Positions 8,678 to 16,485 of a stretch of 45,306 nt of DNA are shown here, one piece after another (the stretch's first letter is position 1; each line of letters opens with the position of its first letter). The notes under the pieces were generated by a model. The model had not been told where the DNA came from. It did not search any database and worked only from the letters and a program-made list of their open reading frames with translations. The DNA is from Candidatus Endomicrobiellum guadaloupense. Its GTDB lineage: Bacteria; Elusimicrobiota; Endomicrobiia; Endomicrobiales; Endomicrobiaceae. The position numbers and the translations under genes were made by a program. The DNA lies in the NCBI GenBank assembly GCA_031278895.1, contig JAITJN010000018.1, positions 1-45,306 of the forward strand. Direction: 5' to 3'.

Positions 8678-9100
8678 CTACTCCGCAACAGCACAAAGCT
8701 TTGCATTTTTTAACAAAGACAAAATAATGCTTTCAAGTTTTTTGTAATCAAGCAACGCAGTCTCTGGTTTTGAAATAAAGATTAAATCCAATCCCGGCTC
8801 CAACAAATGTTTATTAGTTCTAAAAATTTCTCTAAGTCTTCTTTTAGTTCTATTTCTTACAACAGCAATGCCTACTCTCTTTGGAGTTACAAGACCAAGT
8901 CGTCTTAAATCTTTCCTATCTTTTCTTGTATAGGCTAAAATTCTTACTGCTTTGCTTTCAATCTTTAATCCATCTTTAAATACTTTATCGAAATCTCTTT
9001 GTGTATGAAGACGTTCAAAATACGTAAAGGAAAACTTCTTCCAGTCTAATTTATTATTAGGCACACTACCTAAAAAAGTTTTCCATTTTCTTATTCGCAT
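8678..9100 (-). CDS. rnpA: Ribonuclease P protein component
   Basis: A 140-residue basic protein that assists the RNase P RNA in 5' tRNA maturation. The RNR signature [13 protein letters not shown] is present, as is the [10 protein letters not shown] motif near residue 35. The N-terminus is about 20 residues longer than most RnpA proteins; the ATG at 9100 has AAGG just upstream, inside the end of rpmH, so the extension seems real although an internal start cannot be excluded. It sits 6 bp after rpmH. Confidence 0.95.
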   Translation of the reverse strand: MRIRKWKTFLGSVPNNKLDWKKFSFTYFERLHTQRDFDKVFKDGLKIESKAVRILAYTRKDRKDLRRLGLVTPKRVGIAVVRNRTKRRLREIFRTNKHLLEPGLDLIFISKPETALLDYKKLESIILSLLKNAKLCAVAE

Positions 9101-9106
9101 AGAACC

Positions 9107-9241
9107 TTAAGCGCAAATTGTTTTGCGCCCTTTTCTTCTACGAGAGCTTAAAACTTTTCTTCCTCCAGATGTAGCCATTCTTGCCATAAAACCTATTTTC
9201 TTCTTTCTTCTGTCTTTGTTTGGTTGATACGTTCTTTTCAT
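9107..9241 (-). CDS. rpmH: 50S ribosomal protein L34
   Basis: A 44-residue protein beginning [18 protein letters not shown] and containing [18 protein letters not shown], which is unmistakable L34. The ribosome site GAGG lies about eight bases upstream of ATG 9241. It leads the rpmH-rnpA-yidD-yidC operon from a near-consensus promoter just upstream. No dnaA or origin-like DnaA-box cluster is visible next to it, although rpmH is often near the origin. Confidence 0.97.
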   Translation of the reverse strand: MKRTYQPNKDRRKKKIGFMARMATSGGRKVLSSRRRKGRKTICA

Positions 9242-9280
9242 TTTAAAATCCTCTTTCTAACTACTATTTACAGTCTGTTT

Positions 9281-9309
9281 ATTATATCTAAAAGCCTACT
9301 TGGTGTCAA
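9281..9309 (-). promoter_or_regulatory. Sigma70-type promoter of rpmH operon
   Basis: On the minus strand TTGACA (9304-9309) and TATAAT (9281-9286) are separated by exactly 17 bp, a perfect match to the vegetative consensus. The predicted start lies about 35 bp before the rpmH ATG. Confidence 0.9.
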
Positions 9310-9314
9310 ACAGA

Positions 9315-9344
9315 AAAGGGCTTCGGCAAAAGCCGAAGCCCTTT
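9315..9344 (-). terminator. Rho-independent terminator of the small basic protein gene
   Basis: A perfect 13-bp stem (9315-9327 with 9332-9344) has a four-base loop and is G+C rich at its centre (GGGCTTCGGC). On the minus strand it is followed by CTGTTTGA after the stem's own T's. It lies 20 bp after the stop of the 9366-9665 gene and 5 bp before the rpmH -35 box, cleanly separating the two units. Confidence 0.88.
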
Positions 9345-9365
9345 CTAAGTAAGATCTTTCAAAAT

Positions 9366-9665
9366 TTATTTCTTTTTTCCTTTCTTTGCTACTTTTTTTA
9401 CAGCTTTCTTAACTATTTTTTTTGCTTTCTTAGCCTTCTTTTTACCACCTCTACTCATAACTGATCTTGAAATATCACCATTCTTATCAATAAAGTATAG
9501 ATACCCTTTTTCTTTCTTAAGACCTACTTTTGCTACTTTTGAGGGTTTACCGCCTTTTTTTCCGCCTCTTGCCATTAAAGCTCTTGAGACATCTCCCTGC
9601 TTGTCAATAAAATAAAGATATCCAGATTCTCTTTTTACCCCAACTTTCTCTACTCTTTCAGCCAT
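9366..9665 (-). CDS. Small Lys-rich protein with a duplicated GYLYFIDK-GD-SR motif
   Basis: A 99-residue, very basic protein. Residues about 7-37 and 46-76 are near copies of one unit: KVGVKRESGYLYFIDKQGD and then VSRALMARGGKK, against KVGLKKEKGYLYFIDKNGD and then ISRSVMSRGGKK. A tail of about 25 residues of Lys/Ala/Val resembles the tails of histone H1-like nucleoid proteins. I do not know an assigned function for the repeat; the tail suggests binding to DNA, RNA or another polyanion. Similar small proteins occur, as I recall, in other anaerobic phyla. A perfect AGGAGG (9672-9677) lies six bases before the ATG and a strong terminator follows, so high expression is likely. It is co-transcribed with the HTH gene upstream. 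Confidence 0.88.
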   Translation of the reverse strand: MAERVEKVGVKRESGYLYFIDKQGDVSRALMARGGKKGGKPSKVAKVGLKKEKGYLYFIDKNGDISRSVMSRGGKKKAKKAKKIVKKAVKKVAKKGKKK

Positions 9666-9688
9666 TTTAAACCTCCTGTAGTTGCAAT

Positions 9689-9946
9689 CTAATCTTTTTT
9701 ATCTTCGCCGGATTTTACCGGAATTGCATTTTGCTGTGAAGAATTCTCTTTCTTTGTAATTATTTTATCTCTTAACCAAGAATTTACAATATCTTTTGAA
9801 AACCTATATTGTCCTCCTATTTTTGAAGCAGGAATCTTTTTCATTCTTATCAAACTATAAATTGTAGACTTTCCTATACCTAAGTATTGCGAAAGCTCTT
9901 TAATATCCATTATTTGCTTATTTGAAGAGTCTTGTATTTTTTCCAT
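9689..9946 (-). CDS. Excisionase/MerR-like helix-turn-helix protein
   Basis: An 85-residue protein with one winged-HTH of the excisionase/helix-turn-helix-17 type at residues about 13-62: MDIKELSQYLGIGKSTIYSL, then KIPASKIGGQYRFSKDIVNSW. Such domains bind DNA as small regulators or recombination factors. No integrase or phage gene is near, so a chromosomal regulator or architectural role is more likely. It is followed after 23 bp by the small Lys-rich protein gene; the pairing suggests a joint nucleoid role or control. It has its own good promoter. The start could be ATG 9946 (used) or the internal ATG at codon 13. Confidence 0.85.
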   Translation of the reverse strand: MEKIQDSSNKQIMDIKELSQYLGIGKSTIYSLIRMKKIPASKIGGQYRFSKDIVNSWLRDKIITKKENSSQQNAIPVKSGEDKKD

Positions 9947-9987
9947 TTTTTATTCTTCTTTATTATTAATTATCCTTCTGCGTTAAA

Positions 9988-10016
9988 ATTGTATGTATTT
10001 TATTATATTTTGTCAA
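9988..10016 (-). promoter_or_regulatory. Sigma70-type promoter of the HTH/basic-protein operon
   Basis: On the minus strand TTGACA (10011-10016) and TACAAT (9988-9993) are spaced by 17 bp. It lies about 40 bp before ATG 9946. Confidence 0.8.
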
Positions 10017-10351
10017 ATATTTATTTTGATATTAAGTTTAATTATAGTTTTATATACTTTATTATTTAATGTTATATTTTATCAATAGCAATTCAAAGAC
10101 CTATGGTAGAAATAGAACAGGAGCATTTTCTATAACCAAAAATACTCCATGAAATCTAGATGACTATGTTCTTTTAAAGATGAGTTTCTCACACTTATTA
10201 TACTTATTATATCAGAGTTTAGGGGTTGAATTATCCCGACAAGGCTGCCAGTTTCTGGATTAATTGATATATATTGTCTCAGTATTTTAACTCATTTCTG
10301 GATAATTTAGCTATCATACATAACAATTTATGCTTATTTTACAACTTAAAA
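10017..10351. other. Intergenic, A+T-rich, no intact gene
   Basis: About 335 bp between dnaQ-like and the HTH promoter. Short open stretches occur on both strands but none has a start, ribosome site and recognisable family. Two similar 11-12 base segments (TATCCAGAAA and AATCCAGAAA on the minus strand, near 10296 and 10253) are the only internal repetition seen. Probably decayed sequence. Confidence 0.4.
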
Positions 10352-10942
10352 TTACTTGTGGTCGTATACTAATGGCTTTACTATGTCAATATCTTTCCTG
10401 TACATATTGGGGAATATGTACTTAGCAACTGCTTTCATTGTAACAACATCTGCCATTGCTCTGTGACTTAGATCAACTTTTACACCAATAGCATTTGCAA
10501 TACTGGCAAGTCTATTAGATTCAAAATTGAAATATTGCCTTGCAAGTTTTAGCGTATCCACATAAAAAATCTCTTTTAAAAAAATACCTGCTTGAGCAAC
10601 CTCATTGCAGACAAAAAGTAGATCAAAAGAAGCATTATGACATACAACTATACCATCGCCAATAAAAGAAATAACATCTTTTGCGATATCTTTAAATAAA
10701 GGAGCATCCTTAACCATATCATCATATATACAATGAATTTTTGAACATTCCTCTGGTATCAAAAACTCTGGATTTACAAAACTTTCATATCTCTCTTCAT
10801 TTCCAGTAATATCTTTAAGCATTGCAATTTCTATTATCTTTGCACCTTTTAATGGATCAAGTCCTGTTGTTTCAATATCTAAAAAGACTAAATTTTGCGG
10901 ATTTTTTGTATAGATAAATTTTTCTTTATAGTCGTATTTCAT
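10352..10942 (-). CDS. DnaQ-like 3'-5' exonuclease (DEDDh)
   Basis: A 196-residue exonuclease of the DNA polymerase III epsilon type. Exo I is LDIETTGLDP (Asp22, Glu24), Exo II is CHNASFDLLF, and Exo III is the DEDDh form LSHRAMADV with catalytic His and Asp. It may be the proofreading subunit or a stand-alone DNase/RNase; without polymerase context this cannot be decided. It directly follows the 104-residue membrane protein, with its ATG adjoining that gene's TAA, and closes a four-gene operon starting with the beta-CASP protein. Confidence 0.9.
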   Translation of the reverse strand: MKYDYKEKFIYTKNPQNLVFLDIETTGLDPLKGAKIIEIAMLKDITGNEERYESFVNPEFLIPEECSKIHCIYDDMVKDAPLFKDIAKDVISFIGDGIVVCHNASFDLLFVCNEVAQAGIFLKEIFYVDTLKLARQYFNFESNRLASIANAIGVKVDLSHRAMADVVTMKAVAKYIFPNMYRKDIDIVKPLVYDHK

Positions 10943-11257
10943 TTAATATTCCGTAATCTTAAAAAATATAATAAATATACACAGGTATACAAAAATACTA
11001 AAAATATTCCAGAGAAACTTTTGTTCTATCTTTCTTTTTTTTAATTTAAATAACCATTTAAAAATCTTAAACAAATACAACAATATCAAAGTAGCAACAG
11101 AACAAGAAGTTAATATAATTGCGTAAATTATAATTGATCCTAGAATTATATTAAAACCCATTTCTAAAAAAATAAAACATTTATTTATAAGCAAACATAA
11201 AATAAAATTCATTAAATAAGAAACAACAACAAATAGATATCTTTTATTATAAAACAT
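10943..11257 (-). CDS. Small hydrophobic membrane protein, unknown function
   Basis: A 104-residue protein with three predicted membrane segments (about residues 8-30, 38-64 and 84-101) and a basic loop FKWLFKLKKRK between the second and third. No family recognised. It overlaps the end of the TPR gene by 11 bp and abuts the dnaQ-like gene, so it is real operonic coding sequence rather than noise. Its bases are even more A+T-rich than its neighbours, as expected from Phe/Ile/Leu content. Confidence 0.65.
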   Translation of the reverse strand: MFYNKRYLFVVVSYLMNFILCLLINKCFIFLEMGFNIILGSIIIYAIILTSCSVATLILLYLFKIFKWLFKLKKRKIEQKFLWNIFSIFVYLCIFIIFFKITEY

Positions 11258-12248
11258 TCCGCCTCTTAATTTCTTTTAAAGCTTTATCATTTCCATAGAA
11301 AGCAGCTTTCTTTAAATATTCCAAGCTTTCTTTATCTTGACCAAGTTGTTTATACGACATTCCAAGACTATAGTTAGCACTATTATCTTGAGGATTTATC
11401 TTTAAAACTTTAAAAGCCACAGCAATTGCTTTTGTAAAATTATTCTTATCATAATAAAGATTTGCAATTTTTATATAGGCAGGTACAAACTTTTCATTAA
11501 CTTCTATGGCTTTTTGATAATTTTTTAATGCAGATTCATAATCATTCATTTTCAGGAACATATCTCCTATACTACAAAAAGCTGTAACAAAAGAGTTATC
11601 AGATACTACAGCTTTTTCGTAATAAATGACAGCTTCTTTGTAATTTCCCTCTTCATCAAAAGTATTGCCAATTAAATTGTAAAAACCTGCTTTATTAAAA
11701 TTATCTGATGATAAAGCTTTATTGTAAAAAGTTCTAGCTTTTTCATAAAGACCTCCTCCTCTACAACAAAGACCTCCCAATAAATATAATTTTTCAGAAT
11801 CAGGGTTTAACTCAACTGCTCTTTCAATATATTCAATAGCCTCAACGAAAGATTGTTTATCTCCGTTCTCACAAGCCTTACGATATAAAGCATCTCCAAG
11901 GGAACAATAAGCCTCATCGTCATATGCATCAATTGATGAAGCAAGTCTAAAATATTTTGCTGCCAAAGAATAATTCCCTAACTTTAGAAGAGATGTTCCG
12001 TATTTTTTATAAACTTCAGTATCTGCAATATTAAAATTTAAAGCCTTTGAAAAATATTTTGCCGCACGGAAATGTTCTTCTTTAGAGTAATACTCGTTTG
12101 CTTTTTGTAGAAGATATTTTTTTGAATAGTTTAAGTTTCTGATAAAATATATACTGCCCATTATTGCAACAAAACACATAGTTACAATAACACTATGCTT
12201 TAAATTTTTATCGTATACTTTTATGGCAACCCTTTTTTTCAAAGTCAA
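11247..12248 (-). CDS. Membrane-anchored TPR-repeat protein
   Basis: A 333-residue protein with a basic N-terminus, one membrane anchor (about residues 19-37), and a run of about eight TPR units from residue 45 to 325. Typical TPR patterns are seen, such as AAKYFRLASSIDAYDDEAYCS and YESALKNYQKAIEVNEKF. The repeats probably lie in the periplasm and serve as a protein-binding scaffold. Its ATG overlaps the TGA of the exported beta-CASP gene (ATGA), indicating coupling; the two may act at the same place. Confidence 0.87.
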   Translation of the reverse strand: MTLKKRVAIKVYDKNLKHSVIVTMCFVAIMGSIYFIRNLNYSKKYLLQKANEYYSKEEHFRAAKYFSKALNFNIADTEVYKKYGTSLLKLGNYSLAAKYFRLASSIDAYDDEAYCSLGDALYRKACENGDKQSFVEAIEYIERAVELNPDSEKLYLLGGLCCRGGGLYEKARTFYNKALSSDNFNKAGFYNLIGNTFDEEGNYKEAVIYYEKAVVSDNSFVTAFCSIGDMFLKMNDYESALKNYQKAIEVNEKFVPAYIKIANLYYDKNNFTKAIAVAFKVLKINPQDNSANYSLGMSYKQLGQDKESLEYLKKAAFYGNDKALKEIKRRNVL

Positions 12249-13831
12249 TGTAACGTTTCTCCAAATTTTGCGCCGTTTACTTTAGTCCATCCTTTATGAT
12301 GTAGAAGATCAATAACTTGAGATGTATTTTTTTTGTCTGAATGTATCACATATATCTTTACATTTTTATCTTGTTTTGAAAGCCATTTCTGTAACATTTC
12401 AAAATCTGCATGGTCTGAGAATACATTATACTTCTTTACTTTTGCAGCAATCTTTTTTATCAAAAAATATGGCTTCTTATTTTGCAAAATGAGACCTGCA
12501 GAACTTGTCGGACTTACATAGTTTGCTATCATAACGAAAACATTCTTATCAGACAACATTATTGGAGCAAGTTGCTCAGACTTACCTTTATCCATATCTC
12601 CGCTTGCTGAAAATAGAATCATCTGCATTTTATAATTTTTTATCATCTGTAATCTTGTATTTTCTGGAAGAATAGATTTCTCTTGATACACGCTGTCTAA
12701 AAACCAGTCATCCTCACTATATTCTTGAGACTCCTCTTCTTTACTTAAAATCTCTTTTTGATATAAAGATGTTACCGCATTTGCAGATGGCGAAACTGAA
12801 TAGATTGGAACTTTTGTTGATATATAGCCGTCGTCTTGCATAAGTTTTAACTCATATAAAATTTCTTGAGTTCTGTTTAAAGCAAATGCGGGAATCCAAA
12901 CAGTTTTCCCTGATTCCAAAGCGTTTTTTAGGTCTTTTCTAAAAAGATTGTACTCTCTAGATATATTACTGGTAACTTTACCACCATAAGTTGCTTCCAT
13001 AAAAACTAAATCTACAGGTTCTGGGATCTCAAATTCACCGTTAAATTTTGAGTGTCCACTTCCTAGATCTCCAGAAAACAAAACTTTTTCTTGATCTGCA
13101 CTACAAATAATACTTGCAGATCCAGGAATATGTCCAGCATTTATAAATTTTATTTTTAAACTATCTGTAACTTTTATTTCTTCATCGTATTTTACAGTAA
13201 TAAATGACTCGGATATCTCCTCTGCTTCTATCTCACAACAGTTTTTACACAATAAAAATTTAACCCCTCTATTTTTTTCTAAATCTTTTAACAATATTTC
13301 ATCTTTTGAATAATCTATAGCTTTTATATTTCTCTTGCATTCTTGTCTCCAATGAGCTGCAACAGTCCTACTTTTTTCTTGTGCTTTCTCATATTGACTT
13401 TCAGACCAAAACCACTTTCTTTTTATCAGATCAAAACCATTTCTTTCTTTAAAAAGTGTAAGAGTCAAATCTTTTGTAGCCCTAGTGGAATAAATTTTAC
13501 CTTTGAAGCCTTTATGGATAAGAAGAGGAATTCTGCCGCTATGGTCTAAGTGGGCATGTGTTAAAAAGAGAGCTTTGGCATTTATAAGATCTTTTGGGAT
13601 TTGAAGATTAAGATTTGAATCTTCAACTGGATTAGAATTTTTTATACTCTGATTTTGCGCATCAGGCATAAAAAGGCCACAATCAACTATAAACTTTTCA
13701 CTATTTAAATCTAAAAGGAAACAACTACCAGAAACTGTTTCTGCAGCCCCATAAGGCGTAACAGAAATGTCAGCAAATAGTTGTGACAAAGCAGCTAATA
13801 AGATAAACAACAACGGAAATATTTTTTTCAT
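12245..13831 (-). CDS. Exported beta-CASP metallo-beta-lactamase-fold hydrolase
   Basis: A 528-residue protein. Residues 1-20 form a signal peptide (MKK, hydrophobic core ending SQLFA). Then comes a metallo-beta-lactamase fold with Zn ligands in LTHAHLDHSGRIP, a later AGHIPGSAS, and FSGDLGSG; the beta-CASP insert begins near VDLVFMEATYGG and the C-terminal RMMBL-like part includes NVFSDHADFEML. Family members of this type are normally cytoplasmic RNases, so export is odd. It leads an operon with the membrane TPR protein, a small membrane protein and a DnaQ-like exonuclease. Substrate could be extracellular or periplasmic nucleic acid; that is inference. Confidence 0.88.
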   Translation of the reverse strand: MKKIFPLLFILLAALSQLFADISVTPYGAAETVSGSCFLLDLNSEKFIVDCGLFMPDAQNQSIKNSNPVEDSNLNLQIPKDLINAKALFLTHAHLDHSGRIPLLIHKGFKGKIYSTRATKDLTLTLFKERNGFDLIKRKWFWSESQYEKAQEKSRTVAAHWRQECKRNIKAIDYSKDEILLKDLEKNRGVKFLLCKNCCEIEAEEISESFITVKYDEEIKVTDSLKIKFINAGHIPGSASIICSADQEKVLFSGDLGSGHSKFNGEFEIPEPVDLVFMEATYGGKVTSNISREYNLFRKDLKNALESGKTVWIPAFALNRTQEILYELKLMQDDGYISTKVPIYSVSPSANAVTSLYQKEILSKEEESQEYSEDDWFLDSVYQEKSILPENTRLQMIKNYKMQMILFSASGDMDKGKSEQLAPIMLSDKNVFVMIANYVSPTSSAGLILQNKKPYFLIKKIAAKVKKYNVFSDHADFEMLQKWLSKQDKNVKIYVIHSDKKNTSQVIDLLHHKGWTKVNGAKFGETLH

Positions 13832-13902
13832 AGCTTATAAATTAAATACTACAATTTTGTGGCTTAACTTCTCGCGCAGGATTATTAAGTAGAAATACAA
13901 AA

Positions 13903-15561
13903 TTACATTTTATCAGGAGAAGAAACGCCAAGCAAGCCAAGACTTGTCTGAATTATCACCATAACACCTTCAATTAGTTTTAATCTCGATGATGCAAGAT
14001 TAGCATCATCTGTTAAAACTTTACACTTTTCATAGAATCTGTGATAAATATCTGCAAGCTCTATTAAGTATAACGTAAAATGGTGTGGACTCATAGTTTT
14101 TTCTGATAATATCAATGTATCGTAAAAGGCTGAAAGTTTTTTAATTAAATCTCTTTCCTCTTTTGATGTAAGCAAATTAAAATTTATTTTTTCAGTATCG
14201 TTTACAATATCTGTTCTATTTCTACTCTCTTTTAAAATAGAGTTACATCTTGCATTTACATATTGAACATAAAAAACAGGATTTTCACTTGACTGTTTTT
14301 TTGCAAGCTCCAAGTCAAATTCTAGTTGAGAATCTGGCGCACGAAGCAGAAAGAAAAATCTACAAGAATCTTTACCAACTTCATCTAAAACTGATTTTAA
14401 AGTTACAAATTCACCACTCCTTGTAGACATTGCTACAGGCTGCCCATTTCGTACAAGAGAAACCAACTGATATAAAACAATATCTAGATCTTCTTTACTA
14501 AAGCCAAGCATCTGGACACAAGCTTTAATTCTTGCGACATATCCGTGATGATCTGCTCCCCATAAATCTATAAGTTTTTGAAAACCTCTCTCAAATTTAT
14601 TCTTATGATATGCAACATCAGAAGCTAAATAAGTATATCTGCCATCGCTTCTTTTTAAAACTCTGTCTTTATCATCACCGAATTTTGTTGAGGCAAGCCA
14701 CAAAGCATCGTCTTTTTCATAAGCATCGCCTTTTTCAAGAAGATACTGACAGGATTTATCAACATCAGTTTTACCATTCTTATCTTTAACTACTGCAATA
14801 TTTCCTTCAGAAAACCAGTTATCAAATTCAACCTCAAAATCTCCTAAATCTTCTTCTATTATCTTTAAAATATCCTTCACAGCTTCTTTTCTAAAATCTA
14901 TTTCTTCAAGTTTTTTACCTTCAGAAATAAGCCTTTTAGCAATATCAACTATATATTCACCTTGATAATGGTCTATAGGAAAATCAATCTTTTCACCTTT
15001 AAGCTGCCTGTAGCGACATTCAACAGAATTTGCCAAGACAAGCATTTGATTGCCTACATCATTTAGATAGTATTCTTTTATAACACTATATCCTAAATGT
15101 TTTAAAATTCTTGCAATAGAGTCTCCTATTGCAGCTCCTCTGCCGTGACCTATGTGTAAAGGACCAGTAGGGTTTGCAGAGACAAATTCCACTAAAATCT
15201 TTTCTTTGTCATTTGCCGCTTTACTTCCATATTTATTTTTTTCTTTAAGAATCGTTTTTAACTCTGCAGACAAAGCGTCGTTTTTTATATGAAGATTTAT
15301 AAACCCAGCACCAGCAATCTCTGTTTTTTCTATAATGTTTTGAGAGGTTTTAGAAATAATAGCTATTATTTCTTGAGCTACAACTCTTGGGTTCCTCTTT
15401 ATCTTTTTTGCTATAAGCATAGCAGCATTTGTAGCAAAATCCGCATCAATATTTTTTGGGGGGACTTCTATCGTAAAATTAACATTCTCTATTATACCCT
15501 CTAACTCTAAATATTTATTTATTATTCCATTTAAAACAGTTGCTACATTTTGCTTTATCAT
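13903..15561 (-). CDS. argS: Arginyl-tRNA synthetase
   Basis: A 552-residue class I synthetase that charges tRNA-Arg. It has the N-terminal additional domain, then FVSANPTGPLHIGHGRGAA carrying the HIGH motif, WGADHHGYVARIKA, a degenerate KMSKS-like MSTRSGEFVTL, and the all-helical DALR anticodon-binding domain at the end. ATG 15561 is used because it forms an ATGA overlap with the nitroreductase stop and has GAGG seven bases upstream; a TTG two codons earlier is less likely. Confidence 0.97.
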   Translation of the reverse strand: MIKQNVATVLNGIINKYLELEGIIENVNFTIEVPPKNIDADFATNAAMLIAKKIKRNPRVVAQEIIAIISKTSQNIIEKTEIAGAGFINLHIKNDALSAELKTILKEKNKYGSKAANDKEKILVEFVSANPTGPLHIGHGRGAAIGDSIARILKHLGYSVIKEYYLNDVGNQMLVLANSVECRYRQLKGEKIDFPIDHYQGEYIVDIAKRLISEGKKLEEIDFRKEAVKDILKIIEEDLGDFEVEFDNWFSEGNIAVVKDKNGKTDVDKSCQYLLEKGDAYEKDDALWLASTKFGDDKDRVLKRSDGRYTYLASDVAYHKNKFERGFQKLIDLWGADHHGYVARIKACVQMLGFSKEDLDIVLYQLVSLVRNGQPVAMSTRSGEFVTLKSVLDEVGKDSCRFFFLLRAPDSQLEFDLELAKKQSSENPVFYVQYVNARCNSILKESRNRTDIVNDTEKINFNLLTSKEERDLIKKLSAFYDTLILSEKTMSPHHFTLYLIELADIYHRFYEKCKVLTDDANLASSRLKLIEGVMVIIQTSLGLLGVSSPDKM

Positions 15562-16058
15562 TCCCAAACCTCGTACTTAATCTTTTCTGGATCCCACTTG
15601 TCTTTGGGTGGATTATTATCATCAGACTTACCTACAACCACAAGTGAAAATGCTTTTATGTTTTCAGGAAGCTTTAAAAGCTTTTCTATAGCTTCTGATC
15701 TTTCCTTATTTGAGTATACTCCACACCAAACAGAACCATAACCCTTTGATGTTGCAGCTAGAAGTAAATTTTCAGTGGCGGCAGCACAATCTTGTGGTAA
15801 ATATTCTTGATAAGCTAAATTTTTATCGCCAACTACCAAAATGGCCAAAGGCGCTTGCAAAATCATCTGAGCGGCTTGATGGACAGCTGCAAGCTTTTTG
15901 TGAGTATCTTTATCTTTTATTACAAGAAAAGATACGCATCTTGAATTTCTTGCAGTAGGAGCAGCAAGACCTGCTCTTAAAATGTATTCCAAATCCTCTT
16001 TTCTAACATCCTCACTAGTATATCTACGAATGCTTTTTCTCTCAAGTATAATATCCAT
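15558..16058 (-). CDS. Nitroreductase-family FMN oxidoreductase
   Basis: A 166-residue protein of the small nitroreductase family. It has the FMN-phosphate-binding RKSIRRYTSEDV at the start, AAPTARNSRCVSFLVI, and the late GYGSVWCGVY segment. These enzymes use NAD(P)H to reduce nitro groups, quinones or flavins; the native substrate is not readable. GGAGGGG lies just upstream of ATG 16058. It is first in an operon with argS (ATGA overlap). Confidence 0.92.
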   Translation of the reverse strand: MDIILERKSIRRYTSEDVRKEDLEYILRAGLAAPTARNSRCVSFLVIKDKDTHKKLAAVHQAAQMILQAPLAILVVGDKNLAYQEYLPQDCAAATENLLLAATSKGYGSVWCGVYSNKERSEAIEKLLKLPENIKAFSLVVVGKSDDNNPPKDKWDPEKIKYEVWE

Positions 16059-16470
16059 TTCCCCTCCATATTAGCTAATAATACATAGATTATATCAAAA
16101 TTATTTATAAGCTTATAACCACAATATTTAAAATACAACACTGCTCATTTATGCAGGTAATCTCTGTAAGCTCTGTTTATTACTCTAACAAAAAATCTAT
16201 TATCTTTTTTGCTTCAATTCCGTTTAGAGATTGAACTATTTTATCAGCTATTATAATATTTACCAATCATAATTGTCACGCAGTTTTTGCAGCGAGGTTA
16301 TTTATCTATCAAAAGTATCTTTTGAAGAAAGTGTTTGGCACATTTGACAATAAGCAATATCTTTTTGAGACTGATATGTTGAGAAATGTTATTCCCGCTA
16401 GAAGTATTTGGATTCATTAAGATGAGAAACAAAATAACGTTTATTACAATCATTAATCCGGTCTTTATGG
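16059..16470. other. Intergenic region with two short coding remnants
   Basis: About 410 bp between divergent nitroreductase and uvrD. On the minus strand, 16180-16266 encodes about 28 residues ending GIEAKKIIDFLLE before TAA, which looks like a protein C-terminus. On the plus strand, about 16307-16419 encodes a coding-like segment with FGTFDNKQYLFETDMLRN and a stop after SIWIH. Neither could be assigned to a family. Probably the debris of genes lost between the two flanking units. Confidence 0.4.
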
Positions 16471-16476
16471 TATAAT
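16471..16476 (+). promoter_or_regulatory. -10 box of uvrD, predicting a nearly leaderless mRNA
   Basis: A perfect TATAAT ends ten bases before the uvrD ATG. A start site six or seven bases downstream of it would leave only two to four untranslated bases. No Shine-Dalgarno sequence is present in the nine bases between. No good -35 box is seen 16-18 bp upstream. Confidence 0.6.
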
Positions 16477-16485
16477 ACTAACACT

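Noticed and set aside
9689-9946. Prophage excisionase
   Set aside because: No integrase, attachment-like repeat or phage gene is nearby; small HTH proteins of this fold are often chromosomal.
9100-10351. Replication origin next to rpmH
   Set aside because: No dnaA, no cluster of DnaA boxes and no AT-rich 13-mers were recognised.
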